From contig NZ_CP108677.1 of NCBI RefSeq assembly GCF_035994945.1, forward strand, positions 1,054,001 to 1,118,000: 64,000 bases of DNA, read 5' to 3'. Below, one piece after another: positions 56,816 to 64,000 of this stretch (position 1 is the stretch's first letter; each line of letters begins with the position of its first letter). The DNA comes from Streptomyces sp. NBC_01216. GTDB lineage: Bacteria; Actinomycetota; Actinomycetes; Streptomycetales; Streptomycetaceae. The position numbers were made by a program, and so were the translations under genes. The notes beneath the pieces are model-generated. The model did no database searches. It was not told the origin of the DNA and saw only the letters and a program-made list of their open reading frames with translations.

Positions 56816-57777
56816 CCAGCCCCGTGAACCGTCTGCGTCCGCGCCGCTCCTGCCTCGCGGTGCCCGGCTCCAACCCGCGTTTCCTGGAGAAGGCCCAGGG
56901 GCTCGCCGCGGACCAGGTCTTCCTGGACCTGGAGGACGCCTGCGCCCCGCTGGCGAAGCCCGACGCGCGCCACACCATCGTGAAGTTCCTCAACGAGGGC
57001 GACTGGACCGGCAAGACCAGGGTGGTTCGCGTCAACGACTGGACGACCCACTGGACGTACCGCGACGTCGTCACCGTCGTCGAGGGGGCGGGCCAGAACC
57101 TGGACTGCATCATGCTGCCGAAGGTCCAGGACGCCCAGCAGATCGTGGCGCTCGACCTGCTGCTGACGCAGATCGAGAAGACCATGGGCTTCGAGGTCGG
57201 CAAGATCGGCATCGAGGCACAGATCGAGAACGCCCAGGGCCTCACCCAGGTGAACGCGATCGCGACCGCCTCGCAGCGGGTCGAGACGATCATCTTCGGC
57301 CCGGCCGACTTCATGGCCTCCATCAACATGAAGTCGCTCGTCGTCGGCGAGCAGCCGCCCGGCTACGACGCGGACGCGTACCACTACATCCTGATGAGCA
57401 TCCTGATGGCCGCCCGGGCCAACAACCTCCAGGCGATCGACGGACCCTACCTGCAGATCCGCAACCCCGAGGGCTACCGGGCCGTCGCCCAGCGCGCCGC
57501 CGCCCTCGGCTTCGACGGCAAGTGGGTCCTCCACCCGGACCAGGTCGCCGCGGCGAACGAGATCTTCTCGCCCTCGCAGGAGGACTTCGACCACGCCGAG
57601 CTGATCCTGGACGCGTACGACTACTACACCTCCGAGGCCGGCGGGAAGAAGGGCTCGGCCATGCTCGGCGACGAGATGATCGACGAGGCATCCCGCAAGA
57701 TGGCCCTGGTCATCTCCGGAAAGGGTCGCGCCGCCGGTATGCAGCGCACCACCACGTTCGAGATCCCCTCCAGCTGA
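56812..57777 (+). CDS. HpcH/HpaI-family CoA lyase (beta-methylmalyl-CoA lyase)
   Basis: A 321-residue CitE-like lyase with RRSCLAVPGSNPRFLEKA at the N-terminus, FLDLEDACAP (metal-binding acidic residues) and QIENAQGLTQVN. In the ethylmalonyl-CoA pathway it splits beta-methylmalyl-CoA to glyoxylate and propionyl-CoA, and can handle malyl-CoA. ATG overlaps the ecm stop (ATGA), so translation is coupled. The MaoC gene follows after 16 bases. Confidence 0.92.
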   Translation: MTSPVNRLRPRRSCLAVPGSNPRFLEKAQGLAADQVFLDLEDACAPLAKPDARHTIVKFLNEGDWTGKTRVVRVNDWTTHWTYRDVVTVVEGAGQNLDCIMLPKVQDAQQIVALDLLLTQIEKTMGFEVGKIGIEAQIENAQGLTQVNAIATASQRVETIIFGPADFMASINMKSLVVGEQPPGYDADAYHYILMSILMAARANNLQAIDGPYLQIRNPEGYRAVAQRAAALGFDGKWVLHPDQVAAANEIFSPSQEDFDHAELILDAYDYYTSEAGGKKGSAMLGDEMIDEASRKMALVISGKGRAAGMQRTTTFEIPSS

Positions 57778-57793
57778 CAAGGACTGAGCGCGC

Positions 57794-58318
57794 ATGCAGT
57801 TCGGCCGTACCTACGAAGAGTTCGAAGTCGGTGCCGTCTACAAGCACTGGCCCGGAAAGACGGTCACCGAGTACGACGACCATCTCTTCTGTCTGCTGAC
57901 GATGAACCACCACCCGCTTCACATGGACGTGAACTACGCGGAGAACACGACGGACTTCGGGAAGAACGTCGTCGTCGGCAACTACATCTACTCGCTGCTG
58001 CTCGGCATGTCCGTACCGGACGTCTCGGGCAAGGCGATCGCCAACCTGGAGATCGAGTCGCTGCGCCATGTGGCGCCGACCTTCCACGGCGACACCCTCT
58101 ACGGCGAGACCACGGTCCTCGACAAGACACCCTCGAAGTCGAAGAACGACCGCGGCATCGTCTACGTCGAGACCAAGGGCTACAAGCAGGACGGCACCCT
58201 CGTCTGCGTCTTCCGCCGCAAGGTGATGGTGCCCACCGAGACGTACATCAAGGAGCGCGGCGGCGAGCAGCCCGGCCGCCCCGAGCTGATCGAGCCCTCC
58301 AAGAAGCCGGAGAAGTAG
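57794..58318 (+). CDS. MaoC-family dehydratase (mesaconyl-CoA hydratase)
   Basis: A 174-residue hot-dog-fold hydratase. The hydratase motif region is FEVGAVYKHWPGKTVTEYDDHLF with NHHPLHMD supplying the Asp/His pair. Between the CoA lyase and the acyl-CoA dehydrogenase it should hydrate mesaconyl-CoA to beta-methylmalyl-CoA. Some Mch enzymes have two hot-dog domains (about 340 residues); this is the single-domain form, so it probably works as a dimer. It precedes the dehydrogenase by two bases. Confidence 0.88.
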   Translation: MQFGRTYEEFEVGAVYKHWPGKTVTEYDDHLFCLLTMNHHPLHMDVNYAENTTDFGKNVVVGNYIYSLLLGMSVPDVSGKAIANLEIESLRHVAPTFHGDTLYGETTVLDKTPSKSKNDRGIVYVETKGYKQDGTLVCVFRRKVMVPTETYIKERGGEQPGRPELIEPSKKPEK

Positions 58319-58320
58319 TC

Positions 58321-59526
58321 ATGGCGCGACTCGCCCAGACCCACGGTCTGACCGATGTGCAGCAGGAGATCCTCTCCACCGTCCGGGATTTCGTCGACAA
58401 GGAGATCATCCCGGTCGCGACGGAACTGGAGCACCGCGACGAGTACCCCCAGGAGATCGTCGACGGGCTGAAGGAGCTCGGCGTCTTCGGTCTGATGATC
58501 CCCGAGGAGTACGGGGGCCTGGGTGAGTCGCTGCTCACCTACGCGCTGTGCGTGGAGGAGATCGCCCGCGGCTGGATGTCGGTCTCCGGCATCATCAACA
58601 CCCACTTCATCGTCGCGTACATGCTCAAGCAGCACGGCACCCAGGAGCAGAAGGACTACTTCCTGCCCCGGATGGCGGCCGGCGAGACGCGGGGCGCGTT
58701 CTCGATGTCGGAGCCGGCCCTGGGCTCCGACGTGTCCGCGATCACGTCGAAGGCGGTCCGGGACGGCGACGAGTACGTCCTCAACGGCCAGAAGATGTGG
58801 CTGACGAACGGCGGCACGTCGACGCTGGTCGCGGTTCTCGTCAGAAGTGACGAAGGACACCCGGAGGGCACGGCCCCCCACAAGTCGATGACGACCTTCC
58901 TGGTCGAGAAGGAGCCCGGCTTCGGTGAGGTCCGGCCCGGTCTCACCATTCCCGGGAAGATCGACAAGATGGGCTACAAGGGGGTCGACACCACCGAGCT
59001 CATCATGGACGGACTGCGCATTCCGGCCAATCGGATCCTCGGTGGCACCACCGGCCGAGGGTTTTACCAAATGATGGACGGCGTGGAGGTCGGCCGCGTC
59101 AACGTGGCCGCGCGTGGCTGCGGCGTCGCGCAGCGTGCCTTCGAACTGGGTGTCTCATATGCCCAGCAACGTCACACTTTCGGCAAGCCGATCGCCCAGC
59201 ACCAGGCGATTCAGTTCAAGCTCGCCGAGATGGCTACCAAGGTCGAGGCCGCTCATGCGATGATGGTCAACGCAGCACGCAAAAAGGACTCCGGAGAACG
59301 AAACGACCTCGAAGCAGGGATGGCGAAGTACCTCGCCTCCGAATACTGCAAGGAAGTCGTGGAGGACGCCTTCCGCATCCACGGCGGGTACGGGTTCTCG
59401 AAGGAGTACGAGATCGAGCGTCTCTACCGAGAGGCTCCGATGCTGCTCATCGGTGAAGGTACCGCCGAGATCCAGAAAATGATCATTGGGCGCCGACTGC
59501 TCGAGGAGTACCGATTCCAGGGTTGA
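58321..59526 (+). CDS. Acyl-CoA dehydrogenase (probable methylsuccinyl-CoA dehydrogenase)
   Basis: A 401-residue FAD acyl-CoA dehydrogenase with AFSMSEPALGSD, the second flavin motif region MWLTNGG and RIHGGYGFSKEYEIERLYRE near the end. By position it should oxidise methylsuccinyl-CoA to mesaconyl-CoA, completing the pathway set; the proteobacterial Mcd has an N-terminal extension that is absent here. The 3' half (from about 59050) uses clearly more A/T-ending codons (TTT, TCA, TAT, AAA, GAA) than the 5' half or neighbours. It is the last gene of the ccr operon; psd starts 170 bases on. Confidence 0.88.
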   Translation: MARLAQTHGLTDVQQEILSTVRDFVDKEIIPVATELEHRDEYPQEIVDGLKELGVFGLMIPEEYGGLGESLLTYALCVEEIARGWMSVSGIINTHFIVAYMLKQHGTQEQKDYFLPRMAAGETRGAFSMSEPALGSDVSAITSKAVRDGDEYVLNGQKMWLTNGGTSTLVAVLVRSDEGHPEGTAPHKSMTTFLVEKEPGFGEVRPGLTIPGKIDKMGYKGVDTTELIMDGLRIPANRILGGTTGRGFYQMMDGVEVGRVNVAARGCGVAQRAFELGVSYAQQRHTFGKPIAQHQAIQFKLAEMATKVEAAHAMMVNAARKKDSGERNDLEAGMAKYLASEYCKEVVEDAFRIHGGYGFSKEYEIERLYREAPMLLIGEGTAEIQKMIIGRRLLEEYRFQG

Positions 59527-59695
59527 TTGTCGGTTCTGGGGCGGTTTGGCCGCGAAGAAGATCACACCCTGTCATCTTCTTCCGGCCTCCGACTCGGCTT
59601 CTGGCTTGCCCAGTTGCGGCCCGCAACCGATAGCATCGCCCGAAAGCCGCCGTCCCCCGTTGCCCGCGCGGCATCATCCGCTACGAAGGTCATCC

Positions 59696-60352
59696 ATGCC
59701 CCACAGCCAAACCTCTGCACCTCGCGACAGCCTCTCCGGCGTACGCCTCGCGCGCGGAGCATCGCCGTGGCTTCTGCCGACCGTCGCCACCGCGGCGCTC
59801 AGCCTCGCCCGGGCCCGCAGGTCCGGACGCTGGGCGGCCGTCGCCGTGCCCACCACCGCGCTCGCGGCGGGCATGCTGTGGTTCTTCCGCGACCCCGAGC
59901 GCGAGATCGCGCAGGGCCGGGTCATCTCACCCGCCGACGGCGTGGTGCAGAGCATCATGCCGTGGAAGGACGGACGCACCCGCGTCGCCATCTTCATGAG
60001 CCCGCTGAACGTGCACGTCAACCGCGCGCCGCTGGCCGGAACGGTGACGTCCGTGGAGCACGTGCCCGGCGGGTTCGTCCCGGCGTTCAACAAGGAGAGC
60101 GAGAACAACGAACGCGTTGTCTGGCACTTCGACACCGAGCTCGGTGACATCGAGATGGTGCAGATCGCGGGTGCCGTCGCACGCCGCATCGTGCCGTACA
60201 TCCCCCAGGGGACGAAGGTCGAGCAGGGCGAGCGCATCGGTCTGATCCGTTTCGGGTCGCGCGTTGACATCTACCTTCCGGAAGGTGTCGACGTCGCTGT
60301 CGAGGTCGGTCAGACCACGACTGCGGGGGTGACTCGAATTGACCGTGATTGA
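59696..60352 (+). CDS. psd: Phosphatidylserine decarboxylase proenzyme (short form)
   Basis: A 218-residue membrane-associated enzyme of the short PSD family. A hydrophobic stretch near residues 25-65 anchors it. The self-cleavage motif is in RFGSRVDIYLP, where the serine becomes the pyruvoyl group of the small subunit. It converts phosphatidylserine to phosphatidylethanolamine. ATG 59696 is the first methionine before the conserved part. It overlaps pssA by 14 bases, so the two steps of phosphatidylethanolamine synthesis are coupled. Confidence 0.93.
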   Translation: MPHSQTSAPRDSLSGVRLARGASPWLLPTVATAALSLARARRSGRWAAVAVPTTALAAGMLWFFRDPEREIAQGRVISPADGVVQSIMPWKDGRTRVAIFMSPLNVHVNRAPLAGTVTSVEHVPGGFVPAFNKESENNERVVWHFDTELGDIEMVQIAGAVARRIVPYIPQGTKVEQGERIGLIRFGSRVDIYLPEGVDVAVEVGQTTTAGVTRIDRD

Positions 60353-61202
60353 TCCCGACACCCGGGCCGGCGACTGGGTCGCCGACGCGGAGACGGACGG
60401 TGCCGACGAGGCCGAGGAGATGCCGCTGTCGCTGAGGCTGTCCATAGCGGACGCCCTCACGCTCGGTAACGCCACATGTGGCTTCATGGCGGTGTACTTC
60501 ACCACCACCGGCATCCTCATCCCGCACCTCACCGGCAGCAACGAGACCGGCATGGCGCGCAACAGCGCCGCCACCGCCGTGATCCTCATGCTCTGCGCGG
60601 CGATCTTCGACCTGTTCGACGGACTCGTGGCCCGCAAGCTGCGCAGCTCGCCGATGGGCGCGGAGCTCGACAACCTCTCGGACCTGATCAGCTTCGGTCT
60701 GGCCCCGGCCTACTTCGTGCTCGTGTACGGCATGGTCGCGGACGACGCCCAGCAGAAGGTCTCGGCGGTGGCCGCGATCGTGGTGCTCCTCGCCGTGGTG
60801 CTGCGCCTCGCCAGATTCTCCTGCGTGACGATGAAGGACGGCATGTTCCAGGGCATGCCGAGCCCCTTCGGCGCGCTGACGGTCGTCTCGATCGTGCTTC
60901 TGGAACTGCCGTTCATCCCCACGCTCCTCGCGATCATCGGAGTGGCCTGGCTGATGGTGAGCCGGGTCGAGTACCCCAAGCCGCGGGGCGTCCTCGCGGT
61001 GGCGATGCTCGCCTGGATCGTCGGCGCCATGGGCATGCTGGCGGCGTGGGCCTTCGACGCGCCGGGCGGCGCGTTCCTGCTCCAGACCGGCTGCGCGCTC
61101 CAGGTGGTGATGGGCGCCGTGATCCCCCTCTTCGCGACGGCCCGTCGGGTCAACACCTTCCGCGGCAACCGCCGCGAGGCGCGGGCGGCCCAGCTGCCCT
61201 AG
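60339..61202 (+). CDS. pssA: CDP-diacylglycerol-serine O-phosphatidyltransferase
   Basis: A 287-residue membrane enzyme with the CDP-alcohol phosphotransferase motif FDGLVARKLRSSPMGAELDN...D and about eight hydrophobic segments. It makes phosphatidylserine from CDP-diacylglycerol and serine, the substrate of the overlapping psd product. TTG 60339 is 6 bases after GGGGGTGA and overlaps psd by 14 bases; GTG 60345 is an alternative. The transcript ends at the hairpin 61260-61295. Confidence 0.92.
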   Translation: MTVIDPDTRAGDWVADAETDGADEAEEMPLSLRLSIADALTLGNATCGFMAVYFTTTGILIPHLTGSNETGMARNSAATAVILMLCAAIFDLFDGLVARKLRSSPMGAELDNLSDLISFGLAPAYFVLVYGMVADDAQQKVSAVAAIVVLLAVVLRLARFSCVTMKDGMFQGMPSPFGALTVVSIVLLELPFIPTLLAIIGVAWLMVSRVEYPKPRGVLAVAMLAWIVGAMGMLAAWAFDAPGGAFLLQTGCALQVVMGAVIPLFATARRVNTFRGNRREARAAQLP

Positions 61203-61259
61203 GGCGTGTCGCGGAAGTAGCTCCGTCCGCCCGGAGGGCGGGGCGGCGGGCGAGACCTC

Positions 61260-61295
61260 GAGGGGTCCGGGTGCGGCAACGCACCCGGGCCCCTC
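61260..61295. terminator. 16-bp hairpin terminator with GCAA tetraloop
   Basis: 61260-61275 pairs with 61280-61295 (one G-U pair in RNA), closed by GCAA and followed by GTCTTT. It lies between the convergent pssA and GNAT genes. Confidence 0.85.
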
Positions 61296-61333
61296 GTCTT
61301 TCGCCCGCGCCCGCCCTCGCCGGCCGGCGGTCC

Positions 61334-62404
61334 TCACGCCGGCGGCGGCTCCTGCGTCCCGGACCGCCCCAGCCGCTTGTAGTACAGCGTGGTGGGGCGC
61401 AGGGTGCCCGACGGATCGGCGGCGAAGTCGGGGATGACGCCGGCGGCCGTCCAGCCCGCACTCCGGTACAGGTGCTCGGCGGGGCTGTCGCTCTGGGTGT
61501 CGAGCACCAGCAGGGTCATGCCCTGGACCGCCGCGTGTCGCTCCGCCGCCGCGAGCAGCCGTCCACCCAGACCCTGCCCACGCGCGGAGCGGTGGACGAT
61601 CAGCCGGGCGACCTCGCCCCGGTGGCGTCCGTTCGGTTTGTCCCCGTGGATCAGCGTGACAGCGCCGAGGACCGCCTCGTCGGGGCCCTGCGCCGTCCAG
61701 ACCGTCCGCGCGCCCCGCTCCGCCTCCTCGGCCGCCTCCCGCCACCAGTCGGCCGCCTCGTCCCGGCGCAGCGGCGCGAGGAACCCCAGGGAGGCTCCCC
61801 CCTCTACGGCGTCGACGAGCAGTCCGGCGAGTCCCTCGGAGGCGTGCGCGCGGATGCGCGCGGCGTCGATCCGCTCGATGCGCGTCGGCCCGTCCAGCGG
61901 GGTCGCCCCCGGTCCGCGCAACGTCTTCTCCAGACAGAGCAGGCCGGGGCGGTCGTCCCAGGACGGCACCGTCTCGAAACCGAGGCCGCGGTACAGCGCG
62001 ATGGCCCGCCCCCGCCAGAGCCAGACCGAGAGCCGGACCGTGAGCGTCCCGTCCTCGGCGGCACGGCGCAGGGCCCCGTCCATCAGCGCCGCCGCCACGC
62101 CCGTGCGACGGGCCGCCGTCTTAACCCAGAGCCGCTTGACCTCCCGGGCTCCGTCCGAGCCCGGCGCGGTCAGCACGACCATGCCGACGGCGCTGTCGGT
62201 ACCGTCGACGGCCAGCAGCACGGTGGCGGAGGCGAAGGAGGCCGCCGGGTCGAGCACCTCGGCCCGGTAGGCCGCCGGCAGTGCGGCGGGGGAGCCGACG
62301 GGGACCCCTTTCTCCGCTTCCGTGCGCAGGTGGTAGGCGGTGAGCAGGGCGGGAATCCTGGGATCGTCGAGCGGGACGGGCCGGACGGCGAAGAGCGCGT
62401 TCAT
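61334..62404 (-). CDS. GNAT acetyltransferase with two tandem domains
   Basis: A 356-residue protein holding two GNAT folds. The first (about 1-165) shows VKRLWVKTAARRTGVAAAL; the second (about 170-345) shows VARLIVHRSARGQGLGGRLL, the acetyl-CoA-binding QxxGxG/A motif. The target is unknown; double-GNAT proteins in Streptomyces include mycothiol synthase, but the sequence does not match that family's signature as far as can be judged by eye. ATG 62404 has GAGGA upstream. Confidence 0.85.
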   Translation of the reverse strand: MNALFAVRPVPLDDPRIPALLTAYHLRTEAEKGVPVGSPAALPAAYRAEVLDPAASFASATVLLAVDGTDSAVGMVVLTAPGSDGAREVKRLWVKTAARRTGVAAALMDGALRRAAEDGTLTVRLSVWLWRGRAIALYRGLGFETVPSWDDRPGLLCLEKTLRGPGATPLDGPTRIERIDAARIRAHASEGLAGLLVDAVEGGASLGFLAPLRRDEAADWWREAAEEAERGARTVWTAQGPDEAVLGAVTLIHGDKPNGRHRGEVARLIVHRSARGQGLGGRLLAAAERHAAVQGMTLLVLDTQSDSPAEHLYRSAGWTAAGVIPDFAADPSGTLRPTTLYYKRLGRSGTQEPPPA

Positions 62405-62539
62405 GCCCTGATCCTCACATCGGAGTGTTGCGTCCGGATGTCGCGGCGGTCCGCGACCAGGCCCCCACGCGTGTCCCGGCGGCCCCGCCGCTCCGGTCGG
62501 CGGCCCCCTCCCCCCTCCCTCTCCCCCGGGCGCACGGCG

Positions 62540-62600
62540 GGACCCCGGGCCCGCCTCCCGGCGCACGGGTCACGCGCACCGGGAGGCGGGCCCGGGGTCC
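62540..62600 (-). terminator. 22-bp hairpin terminator
   Basis: A perfect 22-bp stem (62540-62561 with 62579-62600) with a 17-base loop, 17 bases beyond the stop of the binding-protein gene on the minus strand. Confidence 0.85.
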
Positions 62601-62616
62601 ACCAGGACGGCGGCGG

Positions 62617-63885
62617 TCACCCCACCGGGTAGCTCCGCGCCGCGTCCGAGACGAAGGGCTCCCGGACCGTGCGCATGCCGCCGGGGAGGCTCTTGTCGGG
62701 CTGGATGATCACGGACTCGCGGGAGGACGGCGCCTTGGGGTCACCGAAGTCGTGCGTCATGCCGAAGCCCGCGTCGTAGGCGTCCAGGGTGAGCAGGGCC
62801 TTGTCGATTCCCGCGCGCGTGAGGTCCTTCGCGTCGCACGCCTTCCGCAGCGCTTCGCCGAACACACTCGCCGCGGTCCAGCCGGCGACGATGCCGTTGT
62901 CGAGGCTGTCGCTCGGATAGGCGGCGCGGTAGTCGGTGACGAGCCGCTTCGCAACCGGTGTGTCCGCTCCGATCGGAAGGCTCGGGGAGGCGAACCAGTA
63001 CATCTGCTCCAGGGCCGGTCCGGCCTGGGTGCCGAGCAGCTGCGGGGCGAAGGCCGAGTTGTTCCCGATGACCGGCACCCGCAGGCCGGTCGCGGCGGCG
63101 ACACCGACGAGGGAGGCGGCCTGCCGCGGCCCCGCGCTGAGCACGATCCCCTTGACGCCCGCCTGCTTCAGCGCCGCGACCTGTGCGGACATGTCGTTGT
63201 CGGTCGGTTTGATCTTCTGCTCCACGACCGTGAGGCCCGCCTTCTCGGCGGCGTACCGGGAACCCTTGAGCGCGTTCTCGCCGTAGTCGCCCTCGAAGTA
63301 GACGTGGCCGAGCTTGTCGCCGGACGTGAGGCCCTTCTCCCCGACCAGGAAGTCGACGGCGTTGATCGTCTCCACGTCGTAGGTGGACCCCAGGACGCGG
63401 ATGTACGGCGAGCCGAGCAGCGAGGCCGACCACGCCTGCGGCAGGACGAGCCCCTGGTCCTGGCCGTCGACGCGCGGCTTGACGGCGGCGACGAACGGGG
63501 AGCCGATGAACTGGGGGTATCCGGCCACCTTCGGTTCGAGCTCGGTGTAGGCGGCCAGGGCCTTCTGCGGGTCGTAGCCGTGGTCCCGGACGGTCAGCTC
63601 CAGCTGCCGCCCGCAGATGCCGCCGGCCGCGTTGACCTGCTTCACGTAGAGCTGCTGCGCCTGGGTGACGCTCTTGCCGAGGGTGGCGTACACCCCGGTC
63701 ATGTCGGTCAGGGCGCCGAGCGTGATGGTGGTGTCGGTGACGCCCTTGCCGGCCTTCACCCCGCCCGCTCCGGGACCCGAGTCGTCGTTGTTCCCGGCCT
63801 TGGCGCTGCAGCCGGCGGCCGTCAGCGCGACCAGGGCGGCGAGTGCGGCGGCCAGGCCCCGCACGGCCGGTCGTCGTTGGTTCAT
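62617..63885 (-). CDS. ABC transporter substrate-binding lipoprotein, branched-chain amino acid (LivK) type
   Basis: A 422-residue periplasmic-binding-protein type I family member with a lipoprotein signal (basic start, hydrophobic core, lipobox LTAAGC) followed by a Gly/Asp linker. The body begins TITLGALTDMTGVYATLGKS, typical of Liv/urea-type receptors. It should capture an amino acid or related amide outside the cell for an ABC importer whose other parts lie beyond the window edge. ATG 63885 follows GGAGGAAAG closely and overlaps the stop of the preceding partial gene. Confidence 0.9.
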   Translation of the reverse strand: MNQRRPAVRGLAAALAALVALTAAGCSAKAGNNDDSGPGAGGVKAGKGVTDTTITLGALTDMTGVYATLGKSVTQAQQLYVKQVNAAGGICGRQLELTVRDHGYDPQKALAAYTELEPKVAGYPQFIGSPFVAAVKPRVDGQDQGLVLPQAWSASLLGSPYIRVLGSTYDVETINAVDFLVGEKGLTSGDKLGHVYFEGDYGENALKGSRYAAEKAGLTVVEQKIKPTDNDMSAQVAALKQAGVKGIVLSAGPRQAASLVGVAAATGLRVPVIGNNSAFAPQLLGTQAGPALEQMYWFASPSLPIGADTPVAKRLVTDYRAAYPSDSLDNGIVAGWTAASVFGEALRKACDAKDLTRAGIDKALLTLDAYDAGFGMTHDFGDPKAPSSRESVIIQPDKSLPGGMRTVREPFVSDAARSYPVG

Positions 63886-64000
63886 CTTTCCTCCGCTGAG
63901 GGTTCCTTGGGGTGGGTGGGCTGTCCGGGACGGGTGGGCGGCCCGGAACGGCCGGGGGGCGCGGGTCGTCGGAAGGCGAGCCGGGCCAGACCGCCGGGCA
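63882..64000 (-). CDS. C-terminal end of an upstream gene, probably ABC permease (partial)
   Basis: A frame open to the window edge ends with TGA overlapping the ATG of the binding-protein gene (ATGA). The 38 visible residues contain PGGLARLAFRRP followed by a Pro-rich tail. A PGGL(A) ending followed by basic residues is common at the end of LivM-type permeases, which would suit the next gene. Too little sequence remains to be sure. Confidence 0.35.
   Translation of the reverse strand, partial: PGGLARLAFRRPAPPGRSGPPTRPGQPTHPKEPSAEER

Noticed and set aside
61334..62404. Mycothiol synthase (MshD) for the double-GNAT protein
   Set aside because: Domain count and length are similar, but no MshD-specific stretch was recognised; kept as GNAT of unknown target.

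Overview
The window is high-GC actinobacterial DNA and reads as a Streptomyces chromosome: strong third-codon G/C bias, rare TTA codons confined to secondary-metabolism genes, a large LuxR (LAL) and a SARP regulator, and a conserved ethylmalonyl-CoA/phospholipid gene block on the right. From memory (no search possible), the neighbouring pair of clusters matches what has been described in Streptomyces venezuelae: the venemycin cluster (type III PKS, LAL activator, two halogenases, flavin reductase) beside the thiazostatin/watasemycin 2-hydroxyphenylthiazoline cluster. The organism is probably that species or a close relative.

1-16.9 kb, 3,5-dihydroxyphenyl (venemycin-type) region. It holds the tail of a flavin halogenase, a complete halogenase, a flavin reductase, an isochorismatase-fold protein lacking its catalytic residues, an MFS exporter and the LAL regulator. 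A DpgA-DpgB-DpgC set follows, then a thiamine-dependent decarboxylase and an aldehyde dehydrogenase. The last two should divert 3,5-dihydroxyphenylglyoxylate to 3,5-dihydroxybenzaldehyde and then 3,5-dihydroxybenzoate rather than to the amino acid Dpg. A truncated adenylation-like protein lies opposite. The type I PKS expected to use the starter is not in the window.

16.9-45.7 kb, salicylate-thiazoline NRPS region. It contains a cation/proton antiporter, a SARP, salicylate synthase, TetR / PchK-like reductase / TetR, salicyl-AMP ligase, type II thioesterase, NRPS ArCP-Cy-A(MT-like)-PCP, two ABC half-transporters, a B12-dependent radical SAM methylase, a second PchK-like reductase, and NRPS Cy-A(MT)-PCP-TE. 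Salicylate is loaded, two cysteines are condensed and cyclised, one ring is C-methylated by the embedded MT, one is reduced by PchK, and the radical SAM enzyme adds a late methyl.

45.7-50 kb is a transition zone: SRPBCC protein, a decayed radical SAM pseudogene, a secreted tripeptidyl aminopeptidase and a HEAT-repeat protein. 50-61.2 kb is core metabolism: a tandem-fused 3-hydroxyacyl-CoA dehydrogenase, a TetR, then ccr-ecm-CoA lyase-MaoC-acyl-CoA dehydrogenase (ethylmalonyl-CoA pathway), followed by psd and pssA. 61.3-64 kb holds a two-domain GNAT protein and a branched-chain-amino-acid-type ABC binding protein.

The least obvious signals lie between and inside genes: a four-copy palindromic repeat that supplies gene ends, a shared TetR-type operator linking both clusters, TTA codons in one gene of the first cluster and two of the second, a 29-bp perfect inverted repeat, and several family members with altered catalytic residues. 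No rRNA, tRNA, CRISPR array or intact insertion sequence was seen.
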